Assembly (NCBI GenBank): GCA_934149405.1
Contig: CAKPEV010000001.1
Location: forward strand, 1 to 64,000
From: an uncultured Clostridia bacterium
GTDB lineage: Bacteria; Bacillota; Clostridia; TANB77; UBA1234
DNA: 64,000 nt
Direction: 5' to 3'
The notes under the pieces are model-generated. The model saw nothing but the letters and a program-made list of their open reading frames with translations, was not told the DNA's origin and made no database searches. The translations under genes and the position numbers were made by a program. This document shows, piece by piece, positions 44,352 through 54,021 of the stretch. Within the stretch, counting starts at the first letter, position 1, and the number at the start of each line of letters is the position of its first letter.

Positions 44352-47072
44352 TTATTCATCTAATTTAATTTCAATGTATGAATTCATGTTCTCTTTTAAA
44401 TATATTAAAACACTCTGATGAGGAATCTCCACTCCGCTATCACTTATATATCCTAAATAAGCATCACCGACAAAAAGCTCCTCTTCGGTTGCATTTACGA
44501 GATTTTTATCACTATCATAATAAACAAATTTTTCATAGGAATCTCCAAGGTTTATATACTCGCTCGATCCTTTTTTATAATAATAGACATCTCTGAAAAG
44601 ATTATTAGAAGTTTTGATTTCTTTATATATACTTCTATCATTTTTATCAATTACATACACTGTATTTCCCATAAAATACTCTGTTGTTCCATCAACTTTT
44701 GCATCAAAATCTATTCTTCCGCCAATAATTTGAAAAGCTTTATCTTCTGGTATTATTCTTCTATAGTTTAGCACCCTTGCCGATGGTGTATATAAACATT
44801 CAGCATAAGAAATTAATTTGCTTTGCCAATCTTCTCCTAAATCAAGAGTTCCTTTTTTACTATTATAATTGTATCTTAAAGGAACTATATCCTTTATGCA
44901 ATACTTAACATCTAAATTTTTAGCTAAAGCTATTGTTAAAAACTTACCATTATATGTTGAATTGCTTTCTTGTTCAGAAAAATGCAGACCATTTTTACTA
45001 GGCTTTTTATAAGCTGACATATTATCTTCACTATTTCCATAGCAATATACAAAATCTTTATAATTAGGACCTAAATATACTGCTAAAGAGGCTTGGAAAA
45101 AATGTACCGAAGCAAAAGGATTTTTTACTTTAATTTTCACATAGTTGTTAGGATTCTTTTTATTTAAAATGTAAAAATAATATACTGTACGATCTCCTTG
45201 ATAGTTACAGGATAACACTCTTTGCGATGGTGTATACATAGAATTTTTAAAACTTGAAGAAAGCACGTCCGAATCTATGGCAGTATATATATAATCTTTC
45301 CAATTTTCACCTAAATCCACAGTGTAGGTTTCATTATCGTATGTATACAATATGTTTGACATATTATAACATACTCTTGAATTAGGATTAGCCTTTAATG
45401 AAATCCACACGTACATTGCATTGAATGTTGAATTTTTGTCTCTGTTATTTGAATTAGAATAATTTATCGTCTTTTTGTTTGGTGTATATTTTTCAAAATC
45501 AGAAAAACCATCAACATCATTTCCGTAACTAAACAAAAACTTAGTGTAATCCTTGCCCAAATATATTGTGCCACTCATTCTATCAACTTTTATTTCTGCG
45601 AAAGGATTTTTGGTTTCTATTTTAACAGAATCATTTATATTATTTTTTTTCATTACAAGCACATAATTTCCGCAAAAAACATTTTTAGATTTTACCAAGA
45701 TTTCTCTTTTGCATTCACCCTCAACATTATACTTCGAAGGTTCAAAATAAAAAGTTCTTTCAAGCTCTTCTGTATATGTTAAATATCTTTGCGACGGAGT
45801 ATACTTAGTACCACGCTCTATACTTGCGTTATACTCATCTAAATAAACATATTGATTCCAATTCTCCCCTAAGTCAAGTATACCTGTATTTACATCATAT
45901 TTGATATCTGTTTTACTTGTATTAGTTTCTTCATTTTCCTTTGTTTGAGTTTCAATCTCAAAGTATGTATAACATGCTTTATTTTGTTTTAGAGCCACAA
46001 AAATATATTTCTTACCAAATGTTGTTCCACTATTATCTTTGGCATCTTCTGAGTAAGTTAATATTTTTTTGCTTGGTGTATAAGATATTTTCACATCATC
46101 TAGTGAATCTGAATATCCATATTTAAAATTCTTATAACCGCTTCCTAAATTTAATGTATTTTTCTCGCTGTCATAAGATACATCATCAAATGGGTTAACT
46201 ATTTTGATTTTTACATAATTATCTTCATGTTGTGCATCTATTATAAAAAGATATTTGCCACTAAAATAATCATTTCCTTCTTCTAATTCATTAAAAGTCA
46301 AAACTTGACTAGATGGTTTTCTTATTTTCTTTATTTTAGTGCCATATGAATATTTATATTTTTTCCAGTCCTTACCTAAGTCAACTGTACCTGTCTCTTC
46401 ATCATATTCAAATGTAGGAAATTTTATTTTTTCTTCATCTAATACTATCTTTTCTAATACACTTAGCGAATTATGCATCAATTGGCAAACTTCTGCTCTT
46501 GTTAATTTGCCTTTTGGATTGAATGTGCCATCTGTGTTTCCTCTCATCAATTCATTTTCAACAGCTATTGCTACATACTTTTTTAAATTTTCTGATATAT
46601 TTTCTTTATCAGAGAATTTATTTAATGTAGAAAGTTTGTAAGAAGAATCTTGAAGACCAGCTGCCATTACAACAGAAACTGCTACATCTTCTCTCACAGC
46701 TTCATCTAATGGTCTGAAAAATAGTGTATCGTTTTCTCCTCTGTATGCTGACAAATACTTACTAGCAACTTCGATATAATTATATGCCCAATGTTCTTTT
46801 TTAACATCTTGGAACGAAATATTATTTTTCTCCTTTAAATTTAATGTCAAAACCAAAATTTTCGCAAACTCTGCTCTTGTTATTGATTTATTGGGCATGA
46901 ACGTATTATCTGGATATCCAGACAATATTTTTTTAGTTGTCATGTCCATTATTACACTATATGCCCAATGACTTTTATTAAGATCTGAATAATCTACTGC
47001 AAAAACGTTAGAAGAAAAAATCATGATTAAGCATATTAAAAATAAAAATAAAATTTTAAAATTCTTTTTCAT
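44352..47072 (-). CDS. SLH-domain surface protein with repeated beta modules
   Basis: 906 aa. Signal peptide (to about FA-V), three SLH repeats (YSDLNKSHWAYSVIMDM; SGYPDNTFMPNKSITRAEFA; GTFNPKGKLTRAEVCQLMH) ending near residue 210, then a long region of about seven to eight degenerate repeats that alternate LDLGENWKDYIYT-like blocks with YTPSQRVLTY and a hydrophobic strand such as YVLVMKKNN. The repeat family is unknown to me; the architecture suggests a cell-wall-anchored adhesin or structural protein. GAGGGG precedes the ATG at 47072; an upstream in-frame codon at 47090 is less likely. Confidence 0.85.
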   Translation of the reverse strand: MKKNFKILFLFLICLIMIFSSNVFAVDYSDLNKSHWAYSVIMDMTTKKILSGYPDNTFMPNKSITRAEFAKILVLTLNLKEKNNISFQDVKKEHWAYNYIEVASKYLSAYRGENDTLFFRPLDEAVREDVAVSVVMAAGLQDSSYKLSTLNKFSDKENISENLKKYVAIAVENELMRGNTDGTFNPKGKLTRAEVCQLMHNSLSVLEKIVLDEEKIKFPTFEYDEETGTVDLGKDWKKYKYSYGTKIKKIRKPSSQVLTFNELEEGNDYFSGKYLFIIDAQHEDNYVKIKIVNPFDDVSYDSEKNTLNLGSGYKNFKYGYSDSLDDVKISYTPSKKILTYSEDAKDNSGTTFGKKYIFVALKQNKACYTYFEIETQTKENEETNTSKTDIKYDVNTGILDLGENWNQYVYLDEYNASIERGTKYTPSQRYLTYTEELERTFYFEPSKYNVEGECKREILVKSKNVFCGNYVLVMKKNNINDSVKIETKNPFAEIKVDRMSGTIYLGKDYTKFLFSYGNDVDGFSDFEKYTPNKKTINYSNSNNRDKNSTFNAMYVWISLKANPNSRVCYNMSNILYTYDNETYTVDLGENWKDYIYTAIDSDVLSSSFKNSMYTPSQRVLSCNYQGDRTVYYFYILNKKNPNNYVKIKVKNPFASVHFFQASLAVYLGPNYKDFVYCYGNSEDNMSAYKKPSKNGLHFSEQESNSTYNGKFLTIALAKNLDVKYCIKDIVPLRYNYNSKKGTLDLGEDWQSKLISYAECLYTPSARVLNYRRIIPEDKAFQIIGGRIDFDAKVDGTTEYFMGNTVYVIDKNDRSIYKEIKTSNNLFRDVYYYKKGSSEYINLGDSYEKFVYYDSDKNLVNATEEELFVGDAYLGYISDSGVEIPHQSVLIYLKENMNSYIEIKLDE

Positions 47073-47109
47073 ATATTCCCCTCTTTTCAATATAGATTGT
47101 GCTCTACAA

Positions 47110-47122
47110 TTTTATGGAGCAC
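47110..47122. repeat. TTTTATGGAGCAC intergenic repeat copy
   Basis: Same 13-mer as at 23668, 42533 and 42597, here upstream of the SLH gene. Confidence 0.55.
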
Positions 47123-47246
47123 ACTTTGTTGGCTGATGCTAGTTGTCTTGCCTATTTTAACGTGCAAAAAGCTAGCATTATGTTTTACATAATACTAGCT
47201 ATCTCTTATTTTATTTGAAGTTTTTTTATTTATTAAGCAATATATC

Positions 47247-47268
47247 GTGTGTGTGTGTGTGTGTGTGT
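47247..47268. repeat. (GT)11 microsatellite
   Basis: Eleven uninterrupted GT units in non-coding sequence between aspS and the SLH gene. Confidence 0.95.
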
Positions 47269-47330
47269 TACAGCCTCAAGGGTTTTAGCGTTCATATCTT
47301 TTTTCCTTTCTTAGTCCATCATTATTTTGT

Positions 47331-47432
47331 ATTATATACTAACCAGTTTTACTTTGCAACCACATTTCTCTTACTACTTCACCTGTTTCTGTATCAATTA
47401 TATACTAACCAGTTTTATTTCGCAATCACATT
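47331..47432. repeat. 36-bp direct repeat, two copies
   Basis: 47331-47366 and 47397-47432 differ at three bases. Read on the minus strand, each copy ends a short open stretch (the upstream one GPFASTEYNVIAK then stop; the other TGEVVREMWLQSKTG then stop), so this may be duplicated remnants of the 3' end of a gene. The whole 47073-47521 interval holds no convincing complete gene. Confidence 0.55.
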
Positions 47433-47521
47433 ATATTCTGTACTCGCAAAAGGCCCTCAAGTAATAATTTGAAATCCGCATATAATAAATAATTATAGTT
47501 TGCTAGTATTTTTAAGCCAAA

Positions 47522-49264
47522 TTACGATAGTTTTATATGCACTTCTCTTAATTGTTTTTGTGTTACTTCTCCTGGTGCTCTCATCAATAAATCTTCTGCA
47601 TTTGCTGTCATAGGGAATGCTATTACCTCTCTTATGCACTCTTCACCTAGTAAAAGCATTACTATTCTATCAACTCCTGGTGCCATTCCAGCATGAGGTG
47701 GTGCACCAAATTTGAAGGCTTCATATAAAGCTCCAAATTTCGTTTGTAATTCCTCTTTTGTATATCCAGCTATCTCAAATGCCTTTTCCATTACATCGAT
47801 TCTGTGATTTCTTACAGCTCCCGATGAAAGCTCAACTCCATTACATACGATATCATATTGATATGCCTTAATCTCCAAAGGATCTTTGTTTTGTAAATCA
47901 TCAATTCCACCTTGTGGCATTGAAAATGGATTGTGCATAAAATCTATTTTGCCTTCATCATTTCTTTCATACATTGGAAAGTCTGTAATAAAGCACAATT
48001 CAAATTTGCTATTATCTATCAAATCCATTCTTTTTCCGAGTTCTGTCCTAATTTCGCCAGCCAATTTGTCTACAAATTTTGGTGCATCACTTATGAAAAA
48101 TAAAACGTCGCCTTGTTTCAAAGAAAGTAATTTCTTTATTTCTTCAGATTGCTCATCAGTAAAATACTTGGCAATCGGACCTTTGTACGTCATATCCTCT
48201 TCTACTTCTATATATCCAAGACCTTTCATACCGATTCCAAGAGCATATTCTAACATTTTTTCAAAAAATGATTTTGACATCTTTGTACAATCTGGCACAA
48301 CAATACCTCTTACAGGTTTTCCTTTAAATGGTTTAAATTCGACTGTTTCAAAGAATTTTGTCAAATCCTCTATCACAAGTGGATTTCTTAAATCTGGTTT
48401 ATCTGTTCCGTACTTTTTCATAGCCTCTTCGTATGGAATTCTTCTAAATGGTTTTTCAGAAACTTTTTTATCACTAAATTTAGAAAATATATCATATAAT
48501 ACCTCTTCAGCCGTATCAAAAACATCTTCTTGAGTGGCAAATGCCATTTCAAAATCCAATTGATAAAACTCTCCAGGAGAACGGTCTGATCTTGCATCCT
48601 CATCTCTAAAACAAGGTGCTATTTGAAAGTACTTATCAATTCCCGATGTCATAAGCAATTGTTTAAATTGTTGCGGTGCTTGTGGCAAAGCATAAAACTT
48701 TCCTTTATGCTTTCTTGATGGAATTATATAATCTCTTGCACCTTCAGGCGAAGATGAAGTTAAGATAGGTGTTGTTATCTCTGTAAAGCCCATATCTTCC
48801 ATCTTTCTTCTCATATAACTTACTACTTTTGATCTAAATAATATCTTGTCTTGAACTTTTTTGTTTCTTAAATCTAAAAAACGATATTTAAGTCTGACAT
48901 CTTCTTTTGTCTTTAATGATTCTGCAACCTCAAATGGCAATGCACTTTGGCATTCTCCAAGTATTTCTAATTTGTCAGCTAAAACCTCAACTTCGCCTGT
49001 TGAAATTTTTAAATTTATTGTGTCTTCGTCCCTTTCTATAACTTTTCCCATTACTGATATAACAGTTTCTCTGTGAACATTTTTCAACATAGTTTCATCA
49101 TGTATAACAATTTGAGAGACGCCATATTGATCTCTCAAATCTATAAACATGACGCCACCATGGTCTCTAATGTTTTCAACCCAACCTGCTAATTTTAAAA
49201 CTTTGCCAATATCACTTTTGCTAATTTGACCGCATGTGCAATCTCTGTAAATGTTTCCTTTCAT
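47522..49264 (-). CDS. aspS: Aspartyl-tRNA synthetase (possibly non-discriminating)
   Basis: 580 aa class IIb synthetase of bacterial type. N-terminal OB anticodon-binding domain (LAGWVENIRDHGGVMFIDLR), catalytic motifs (FRDEDARSDRSPGEFYQLD), GAD insert (about 290-420), and motif 3 (GAPPHAGMAPGVDRIVMLL). It charges tRNA-Asp, and in organisms lacking AsnRS also tRNA-Asn for later amidation. The T-box leader upstream reads best with an Asn codon, favouring the non-discriminating form. GGAGG precedes the ATG. Confidence 0.96.
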   Translation of the reverse strand: MKGNIYRDCTCGQISKSDIGKVLKLAGWVENIRDHGGVMFIDLRDQYGVSQIVIHDETMLKNVHRETVISVMGKVIERDEDTINLKISTGEVEVLADKLEILGECQSALPFEVAESLKTKEDVRLKYRFLDLRNKKVQDKILFRSKVVSYMRRKMEDMGFTEITTPILTSSSPEGARDYIIPSRKHKGKFYALPQAPQQFKQLLMTSGIDKYFQIAPCFRDEDARSDRSPGEFYQLDFEMAFATQEDVFDTAEEVLYDIFSKFSDKKVSEKPFRRIPYEEAMKKYGTDKPDLRNPLVIEDLTKFFETVEFKPFKGKPVRGIVVPDCTKMSKSFFEKMLEYALGIGMKGLGYIEVEEDMTYKGPIAKYFTDEQSEEIKKLLSLKQGDVLFFISDAPKFVDKLAGEIRTELGKRMDLIDNSKFELCFITDFPMYERNDEGKIDFMHNPFSMPQGGIDDLQNKDPLEIKAYQYDIVCNGVELSSGAVRNHRIDVMEKAFEIAGYTKEELQTKFGALYEAFKFGAPPHAGMAPGVDRIVMLLLGEECIREVIAFPMTANAEDLLMRAPGEVTQKQLREVHIKLS

Positions 49265-49289
49265 TTTTTATACCTCCAAATTAAGTTAT

Positions 49290-49634
49290 TTCAAGGACGA
49301 AAAATCCCTAGCATGCAAACTTTATGCATACTAGGGACGATTTTTCCGTGGTACCACCCTGATTTAATATTCCAAAATATAAGGTTTAATACTACAAAAA
49401 ACCTAGCATTGTAACAATGCTAGGGACGAATTTTTTCGCGGTACCACCCAATTTCAATATCATGGATATCCTTAAGTAGCCTTTAACGCCAGCTATGCGA
49501 ACTTGCTTTGCACAAGCCTACTCGAAAGGTGTTCTTTCATCAGTTTCGTTTATGAAAACTCTCAGCTACGGTTAATTTTCACTCTCTTTAAACTACCTCT
49601 AATTACTTTTCCTTCGTCAACGCATTTTCAATGT
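49290..49634 (-). promoter_or_regulatory. T-box riboswitch leader of aspS with duplicated terminator module
   Basis: Minus strand. Stem I spans about 49615-49510 and contains GAGAGTG and CTGAGAG. Candidate specifier AAC (49533-49531) precedes ACCTTTCGAGTAGG. The first T-box TGGTACCGCG (49446-49437) competes with a terminator (49428-49401). A second T-box TGGTACCACGG (49356-49346) and a second terminator (49337-49305, TCCCTAG...CTAGGGA then TTTTT) follow without a second stem I. High uncharged tRNA should allow read-through into aspS. Confidence 0.88.
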
Positions 49635-49640
49635 GTTTCA

Positions 49641-49669
49641 ATTTTAACATTTTATATAGTATATGTCAA
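49641..49669 (-). promoter_or_regulatory. Promoter of the aspS T-box leader
   Basis: TTGACA (49669-49664), 17 bp, TAAAAT (49646-49641) on the minus strand. Confidence 0.7.
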
Positions 49670-49756
49670 ACAAAATTTTATTCTTTCAAAACATAGCCAT
49701 GGTTAATACTTAAATTTGTTGTCAGCCTTACCATTCTAATTCTAGTAAACAGCTAA

Positions 49757-50209
49757 CTACTTTAATCTATTTTTTATCATTCTCCACGCTGTGCCCAAAT
49801 CTGAAAATAGAAAATCACTCCAATCAAATCTTTTTACTACTGTGAGAGATTTGCAAGTGTTGTTTTCCGGTATAGGAATAACAACTGTCTCCATTAAATT
49901 TTCTGAAATCAAATCAGAGATTTTATATATCTTCAACTTTTCAGGTTCAAGTTGTGTAACTGTTTTTACATCTTTTTCTACTGGTATTTTATTTGAAAAA
50001 GCCATACCCTTTATGGCATCTTCAATATCAACACTCTTATTTAGATACAAATCTTTTTGAGGTGCAGTAGTCATTTTAAATACTTTATCATTTCCTTCTT
50101 TTTCAAAGGCATCTGATGAATAATATTTTGTTGCATCAAAAAACTTTTTATTATCTAATTGATTATTTAATTCTTTTGCTAAGTTTTGGCGTATTTCTTC
50201 CGTCCACAC
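49757..50209 (-). CDS. Hypothetical protein
   Basis: About 150 aa, soluble, no signal peptide. Contains FFDATKYYSSDAFEKEGNDK, a mid region VTQLEPEKLKIYKISDLI and a C-terminus with WSDFLFSDLGTAWRMIKNRL. No known family recognised. Start placed at GTG 50209, eight bases after AAGGGG; the earlier GTG at 50218 overlaps that site. Lies between aspS and a foldback element. Confidence 0.6.
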   Translation of the reverse strand: MWTEEIRQNLAKELNNQLDNKKFFDATKYYSSDAFEKEGNDKVFKMTTAPQKDLYLNKSVDIEDAIKGMAFSNKIPVEKDVKTVTQLEPEKLKIYKISDLISENLMETVVIPIPENNTCKSLTVVKRFDWSDFLFSDLGTAWRMIKNRLK

Positions 50210-50352
50210 GAAAATCACCCCTTTTAATCTTTTGTACCAATATTATTCTATCCTTTTTAGGATGTTTTTTCAATTACATTTTCTTTACAGTTACATTACA
50301 AAGATGTTACAAATATATTTTTACATGTTTTATAATACTGCCATTGTTGCTA

Positions 50353-50546
50353 CCCTCAAGTAGTGCTTGACTATTTGGCAATTTACATGAAATTAGAAAT
50401 ATTTAAAGAAGCAATGATAAATATTCCGTTAAAACTTTCCGTATGTCCTAAGGAGCTGTTTAGGAAAGTTAAGGAATATATCATTGCTTCTTTTAAGATT
50501 TCTTTAAAATGTAACTCTTGCCGAATAATCAAACACTACTTGAGGG
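50353..50546. mobile_element. MITE-like foldback element (about 194 bp)
   Basis: The outer 29 bases (50353-50381, CCCTCAAGTAGTG...) match the inverted 3' end (50518-50546, ...CACTACTTGAGGG) with few mismatches, and most of the interior is also inverted: for example AAAGAAGCAATGATA versus TATCATTGCTTCTTTT. The whole unit can fold into one long hairpin with a loop near 50452. No transposase inside; no clear target duplication seen. Confidence 0.7.
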
Positions 50547-50568
50547 GGCATTTACTATTCTTCATTTA

Positions 50569-52995
50569 TTAGACTATTTTCACTTCTCCATCTTGATAAG
50601 TTAATTTTACTTTGTCTCCATCTTTAATTTTTCCATCTAAGATTTCTTCTGCCAATTTATCTTCAACAAGATTTTGAATTGCCCTTCTTAAAGGTCTTGC
50701 ACCATATGTTACGTCAAAGCCTTTCTTTGCAATATACTTCTTAAGCTCATCTGTAACAGAAACTTCGATATCTCTATCCTCAAGTCTCTTTGTAGATGCA
50801 GTAAGCATAAGATCAACAATCTTCTCAATTTCTTTTTCATCTAATGGTTTAAATACTATAATCTCATCTATTCTGTTTAAAAATTCTGGTCTGAATTCTT
50901 TCTTTAATTCTGACATTACATTTTCTTTAATTTGATCATAGTTTTTCTTCTTGCTCTCTTCGCCATTAAATCCAATTGTCTTATTCTCAACAATACTTCT
51001 TGCGCCTATATTTGATGTCATTATAATTACTGTATTTTTGAAATCTACTGTTCTTCCTTGAGAATCTGTAAGTCTACCATCTTCCAAGATTTGAAGTAAT
51101 ATGTTGAATACATCTGGATGCGCTTTTTCAATCTCATCGAATAGAATTACACTATAAGGTTTTCTTCTAACCTTTTCAGTTAATTGTCCACCTTCTTCGT
51201 ATCCAACATATCCTGGAGGTGCACCTATTAGTTTAGCAACCGTGTGTTTCTCCATATACTCAGACATATCAACTCTTATCATTGCATTTTCGTTTCCAAA
51301 TAAGCATTCTGCAAGTGCTTTACAAGTCTCAGTTTTACCAACACCTGTAGGTCCTAAGAAGATAAATGAACCAATTGGTCTCTTTGGATCTTTTAGACCA
51401 ACTCTTCCTCTTCTTATAGCCTTTGCAACTGCAACAATTGCTTCATCTTGGCCAATTACTCTCTTATGAAGTTCAGCCTCCAAATTCTTTAATTTATCGG
51501 CTTCGGCCTCTGTTAATTTTACAACAGGAACTCCAGTCCAGTTTGAAACAATTCCTGCTATATCTTCTTCTGTTACTTTTGTTTCTTTGATTTGGTTCTT
51601 TTGCTCCCATTCTAGTTTAACTTTTTCTAATTTTTCTTTTTCTTTTTGCTCTTTATCTCTTAATTTTGCTGCTTTCTCGAAATCTTGAACGTTTATTGCA
51701 TCTTCTTTTTCTTTTACAATTTCGCCTATTTTTTCTTCAATCTTTTTAACTTCTTTTGGAGCAGTTAATGAAGCTAGTTTTACTTTTGATGCCGCTTCAT
51801 CCATTAAGTCGATTGCTTTATCAGGCAAATATCTATCATTTATATATCTTGAAGAAAGCTCTACTGCTGCCTTAATAGCCTCATCAGTTATTTTTACTTT
51901 GTGATGTGCTTCATATTTATCTCTAATACCTTTCAAAATTTCTACTGTCTCTTCTTGAGTTGGCTCGCCAACTGTAACTGGTTGAAATCTTCTTTCAAGA
52001 GCAGCATCTTTTTCTATATACTTTCTATATTCGTTTAAAGTTGTTGCACCAATTACTTGTATTTCAGCCCTTGCTAATAGTGGTTTTAAAATATTAGCCG
52101 CATCTATTGCACCTTCTGCAGCACCTGCACCAACAATTGTATGAATCTCATCTATGAACAATATAACATTTCCACTCTTTTTAATTTCAGCAAGACATTT
52201 CTTAAGTCTGTCTTCGAAATCACCTCTGTATTTTGCACCTGCTACCATTGAAGAAACATCAAGTGAAACCACTCTTTTATCCTTTAGATTTTCAGGAACT
52301 TCACCACTTACAATCTTTTCTGCTAAAGCCTCGACAACAGCTGTTTTACCAACACCTGGTTCACCTATTAAGCATGGATTGTTTTTAGTTCTTCTGCTAA
52401 GTATTTGAATAATTCTTTCGATTTCATTTTCTCTGCCTATGATTGGGTCAAGTTTTCCTTCGATTGCCTCATTAGTCAAATCTTTACCGAATTGATTTAA
52501 TGTTGGTGTTTGATTATAACTTTGTTTGCTTTTAGCATTTGGATTTGGATTGCCTGCATTTTCTTCTGTTAATGTTTTTAAAAGTTCTGAAAACATTTTT
52601 TGAATGTCTACACCTAAATCCATTATAATCCTTGCTGCAACACTATCTCCCTCTTTCATTATACCAAGCAAAATATGTTCTGTACCTATATAATTATTGT
52701 TTAATCTTTTCGCTTCCATAAAGCTTATTTCAAAAACTCTTTTTGTTCTTGGTGTGAATCCTTCTGGAAGTTCCTCTAGTGGTTCTCCTCTTCCTATTAA
52801 TTCTTCTATCATCTCTATTATTTTATCTTCTGTCACGCCTTGATTTGTAAGCACTTTATATGCAAGTCCACTGCCTTCTCTAACAAGTCCACATAGTAAA
52901 TGTTCTGTGCCTACATAATTATGTCCTAACTCTGCCGCAATTTCTTGTGCCATTTCTATTGCTTTTTCGGCTCTATTTGTGAATTTGTATACCAT
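50569..52995 (-). CDS. clpC: ATP-dependent Clp protease ATPase subunit ClpC
   Basis: 808 aa AAA+ unfoldase. Two N-terminal Clp repeats (AIEMAQEIAAELGHNYVGTE), first ATPase (GEPGVGKTAVVEALA, FIDEIHTIVGAGAAEG), UVR-containing middle helices (FEKAAKLRDKEQKEKE), second ATPase (GPTGVGKTETCKALAE). It works with ClpP and with McsB-phosphorylated substrates. AAGGAGG precedes the ATG. Last gene of ctsR-mcsA-mcsB-clpC. Confidence 0.97.
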   Translation of the reverse strand: MVYKFTNRAEKAIEMAQEIAAELGHNYVGTEHLLCGLVREGSGLAYKVLTNQGVTEDKIIEMIEELIGRGEPLEELPEGFTPRTKRVFEISFMEAKRLNNNYIGTEHILLGIMKEGDSVAARIIMDLGVDIQKMFSELLKTLTEENAGNPNPNAKSKQSYNQTPTLNQFGKDLTNEAIEGKLDPIIGRENEIERIIQILSRRTKNNPCLIGEPGVGKTAVVEALAEKIVSGEVPENLKDKRVVSLDVSSMVAGAKYRGDFEDRLKKCLAEIKKSGNVILFIDEIHTIVGAGAAEGAIDAANILKPLLARAEIQVIGATTLNEYRKYIEKDAALERRFQPVTVGEPTQEETVEILKGIRDKYEAHHKVKITDEAIKAAVELSSRYINDRYLPDKAIDLMDEAASKVKLASLTAPKEVKKIEEKIGEIVKEKEDAINVQDFEKAAKLRDKEQKEKEKLEKVKLEWEQKNQIKETKVTEEDIAGIVSNWTGVPVVKLTEAEADKLKNLEAELHKRVIGQDEAIVAVAKAIRRGRVGLKDPKRPIGSFIFLGPTGVGKTETCKALAECLFGNENAMIRVDMSEYMEKHTVAKLIGAPPGYVGYEEGGQLTEKVRRKPYSVILFDEIEKAHPDVFNILLQILEDGRLTDSQGRTVDFKNTVIIMTSNIGARSIVENKTIGFNGEESKKKNYDQIKENVMSELKKEFRPEFLNRIDEIIVFKPLDEKEIEKIVDLMLTASTKRLEDRDIEVSVTDELKKYIAKKGFDVTYGARPLRRAIQNLVEDKLAEEILDGKIKDGDKVKLTYQDGEVKIV

Positions 52996-53013
52996 ATTTA
53001 TTCCTCCTTACTT

Positions 53014-54018
53014 TTATTTACTCTCTATTATCTGTTTTATTACTTTTGCTCTTTCTATATCTCTTTCTTCAGCACTTAGCTCTTTCTTCAAGTATTTTTG
53101 AAGCGTAGCTGGTTTAGTTAGAATACTTATTTTATTTAATTTTTTATTATCAATCTCCGTTATTATTCCCATACTTATGCCCAATCTAACAATCGATATA
53201 ATTTTTGCACATTCAGAATATGTCATTTTTCTTGCATATACCAAATTTCCATAAGTTCTACTAATTTTATCTTCGAATGTTTCGCCTTGATTTTTCAAAT
53301 ATTCTCGAGCTTTTCTCTCTTGTTCAATTAGCTTTTGAACAATCAATTTGACATTCTCAACAATTTCTTCTTCAGTCACTCCCAAACTTATCTTATTAGA
53401 AACTTGATACAAATCGCCAATCGCTTCTGTTCCTTCGCCGTATACACCTCTTACATTCAAGTTAACTTTATTTACAACTTCAAGTACTTTTTCAATCTTT
53501 CCTATAAGTCTAAGTGCAGGTAAATGCAACATAACTGACGCTCTAAGCCCTGTTCCTAAATTTGTTGGACAAGCCGTCAAAAATCCATATTTATCATTAT
53601 AGGCATAATTAATCTTAGAAGATATTTTTTCATCGACTTTTATCGCATCGCTCAATGCCTCATCTAAATTAAAACCAGGTTTCATAACTTGTATTCTAAA
53701 ATGATCTTCTTCATTAATCATGATAGAAATGTCTTCAGTATCATTTAGCAAAATACCTGTTTCTTTCATTTCTAACAAATCTCTACTTATCACACGCTTT
53801 TCGACCAAACTATTTTTCATAAGTTCATCCAAGTCAGATAAATTTATAAAACGCAAATCACTATCTATGTTAGAATTTTTTATAGTCATCAAAACATCTT
53901 TTAATTCTTCATCTGAAGCAGTGCTAACGAACTTTTTGCCAGCAATATTTCTCGCTATTCTAACTCTACTACTAACTACAACATCGCTATCTTTACCATC
54001 TTCTAAGTACCAACTCAC
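53014..54018 (-). CDS. mcsB: Protein arginine kinase McsB
   Basis: 334 aa guanidino-kinase fold. VVVSSRVRIARNIAGKKFV, the NEEDHFRIQVM motif, and FLTACPTNLGTGLRASVMLH with the catalytic Cys are present. It phosphorylates protein arginines, marking them for ClpCP. GTG start at 54018 with GAGGTG eight bases upstream; 4 nt after mcsA. Confidence 0.96.
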   Translation of the reverse strand: MSWYLEDGKDSDVVVSSRVRIARNIAGKKFVSTASDEELKDVLMTIKNSNIDSDLRFINLSDLDELMKNSLVEKRVISRDLLEMKETGILLNDTEDISIMINEEDHFRIQVMKPGFNLDEALSDAIKVDEKISSKINYAYNDKYGFLTACPTNLGTGLRASVMLHLPALRLIGKIEKVLEVVNKVNLNVRGVYGEGTEAIGDLYQVSNKISLGVTEEEIVENVKLIVQKLIEQERKAREYLKNQGETFEDKISRTYGNLVYARKMTYSECAKIISIVRLGISMGIITEIDNKKLNKISILTKPATLQKYLKKELSAEERDIERAKVIKQIIESK

Positions 54019-54021
54019 CTA

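Noticed and set aside
50363..50572. 69-codon ORF inside the foldback element
   Set aside because: It arises within the palindrome and has no start site or family.
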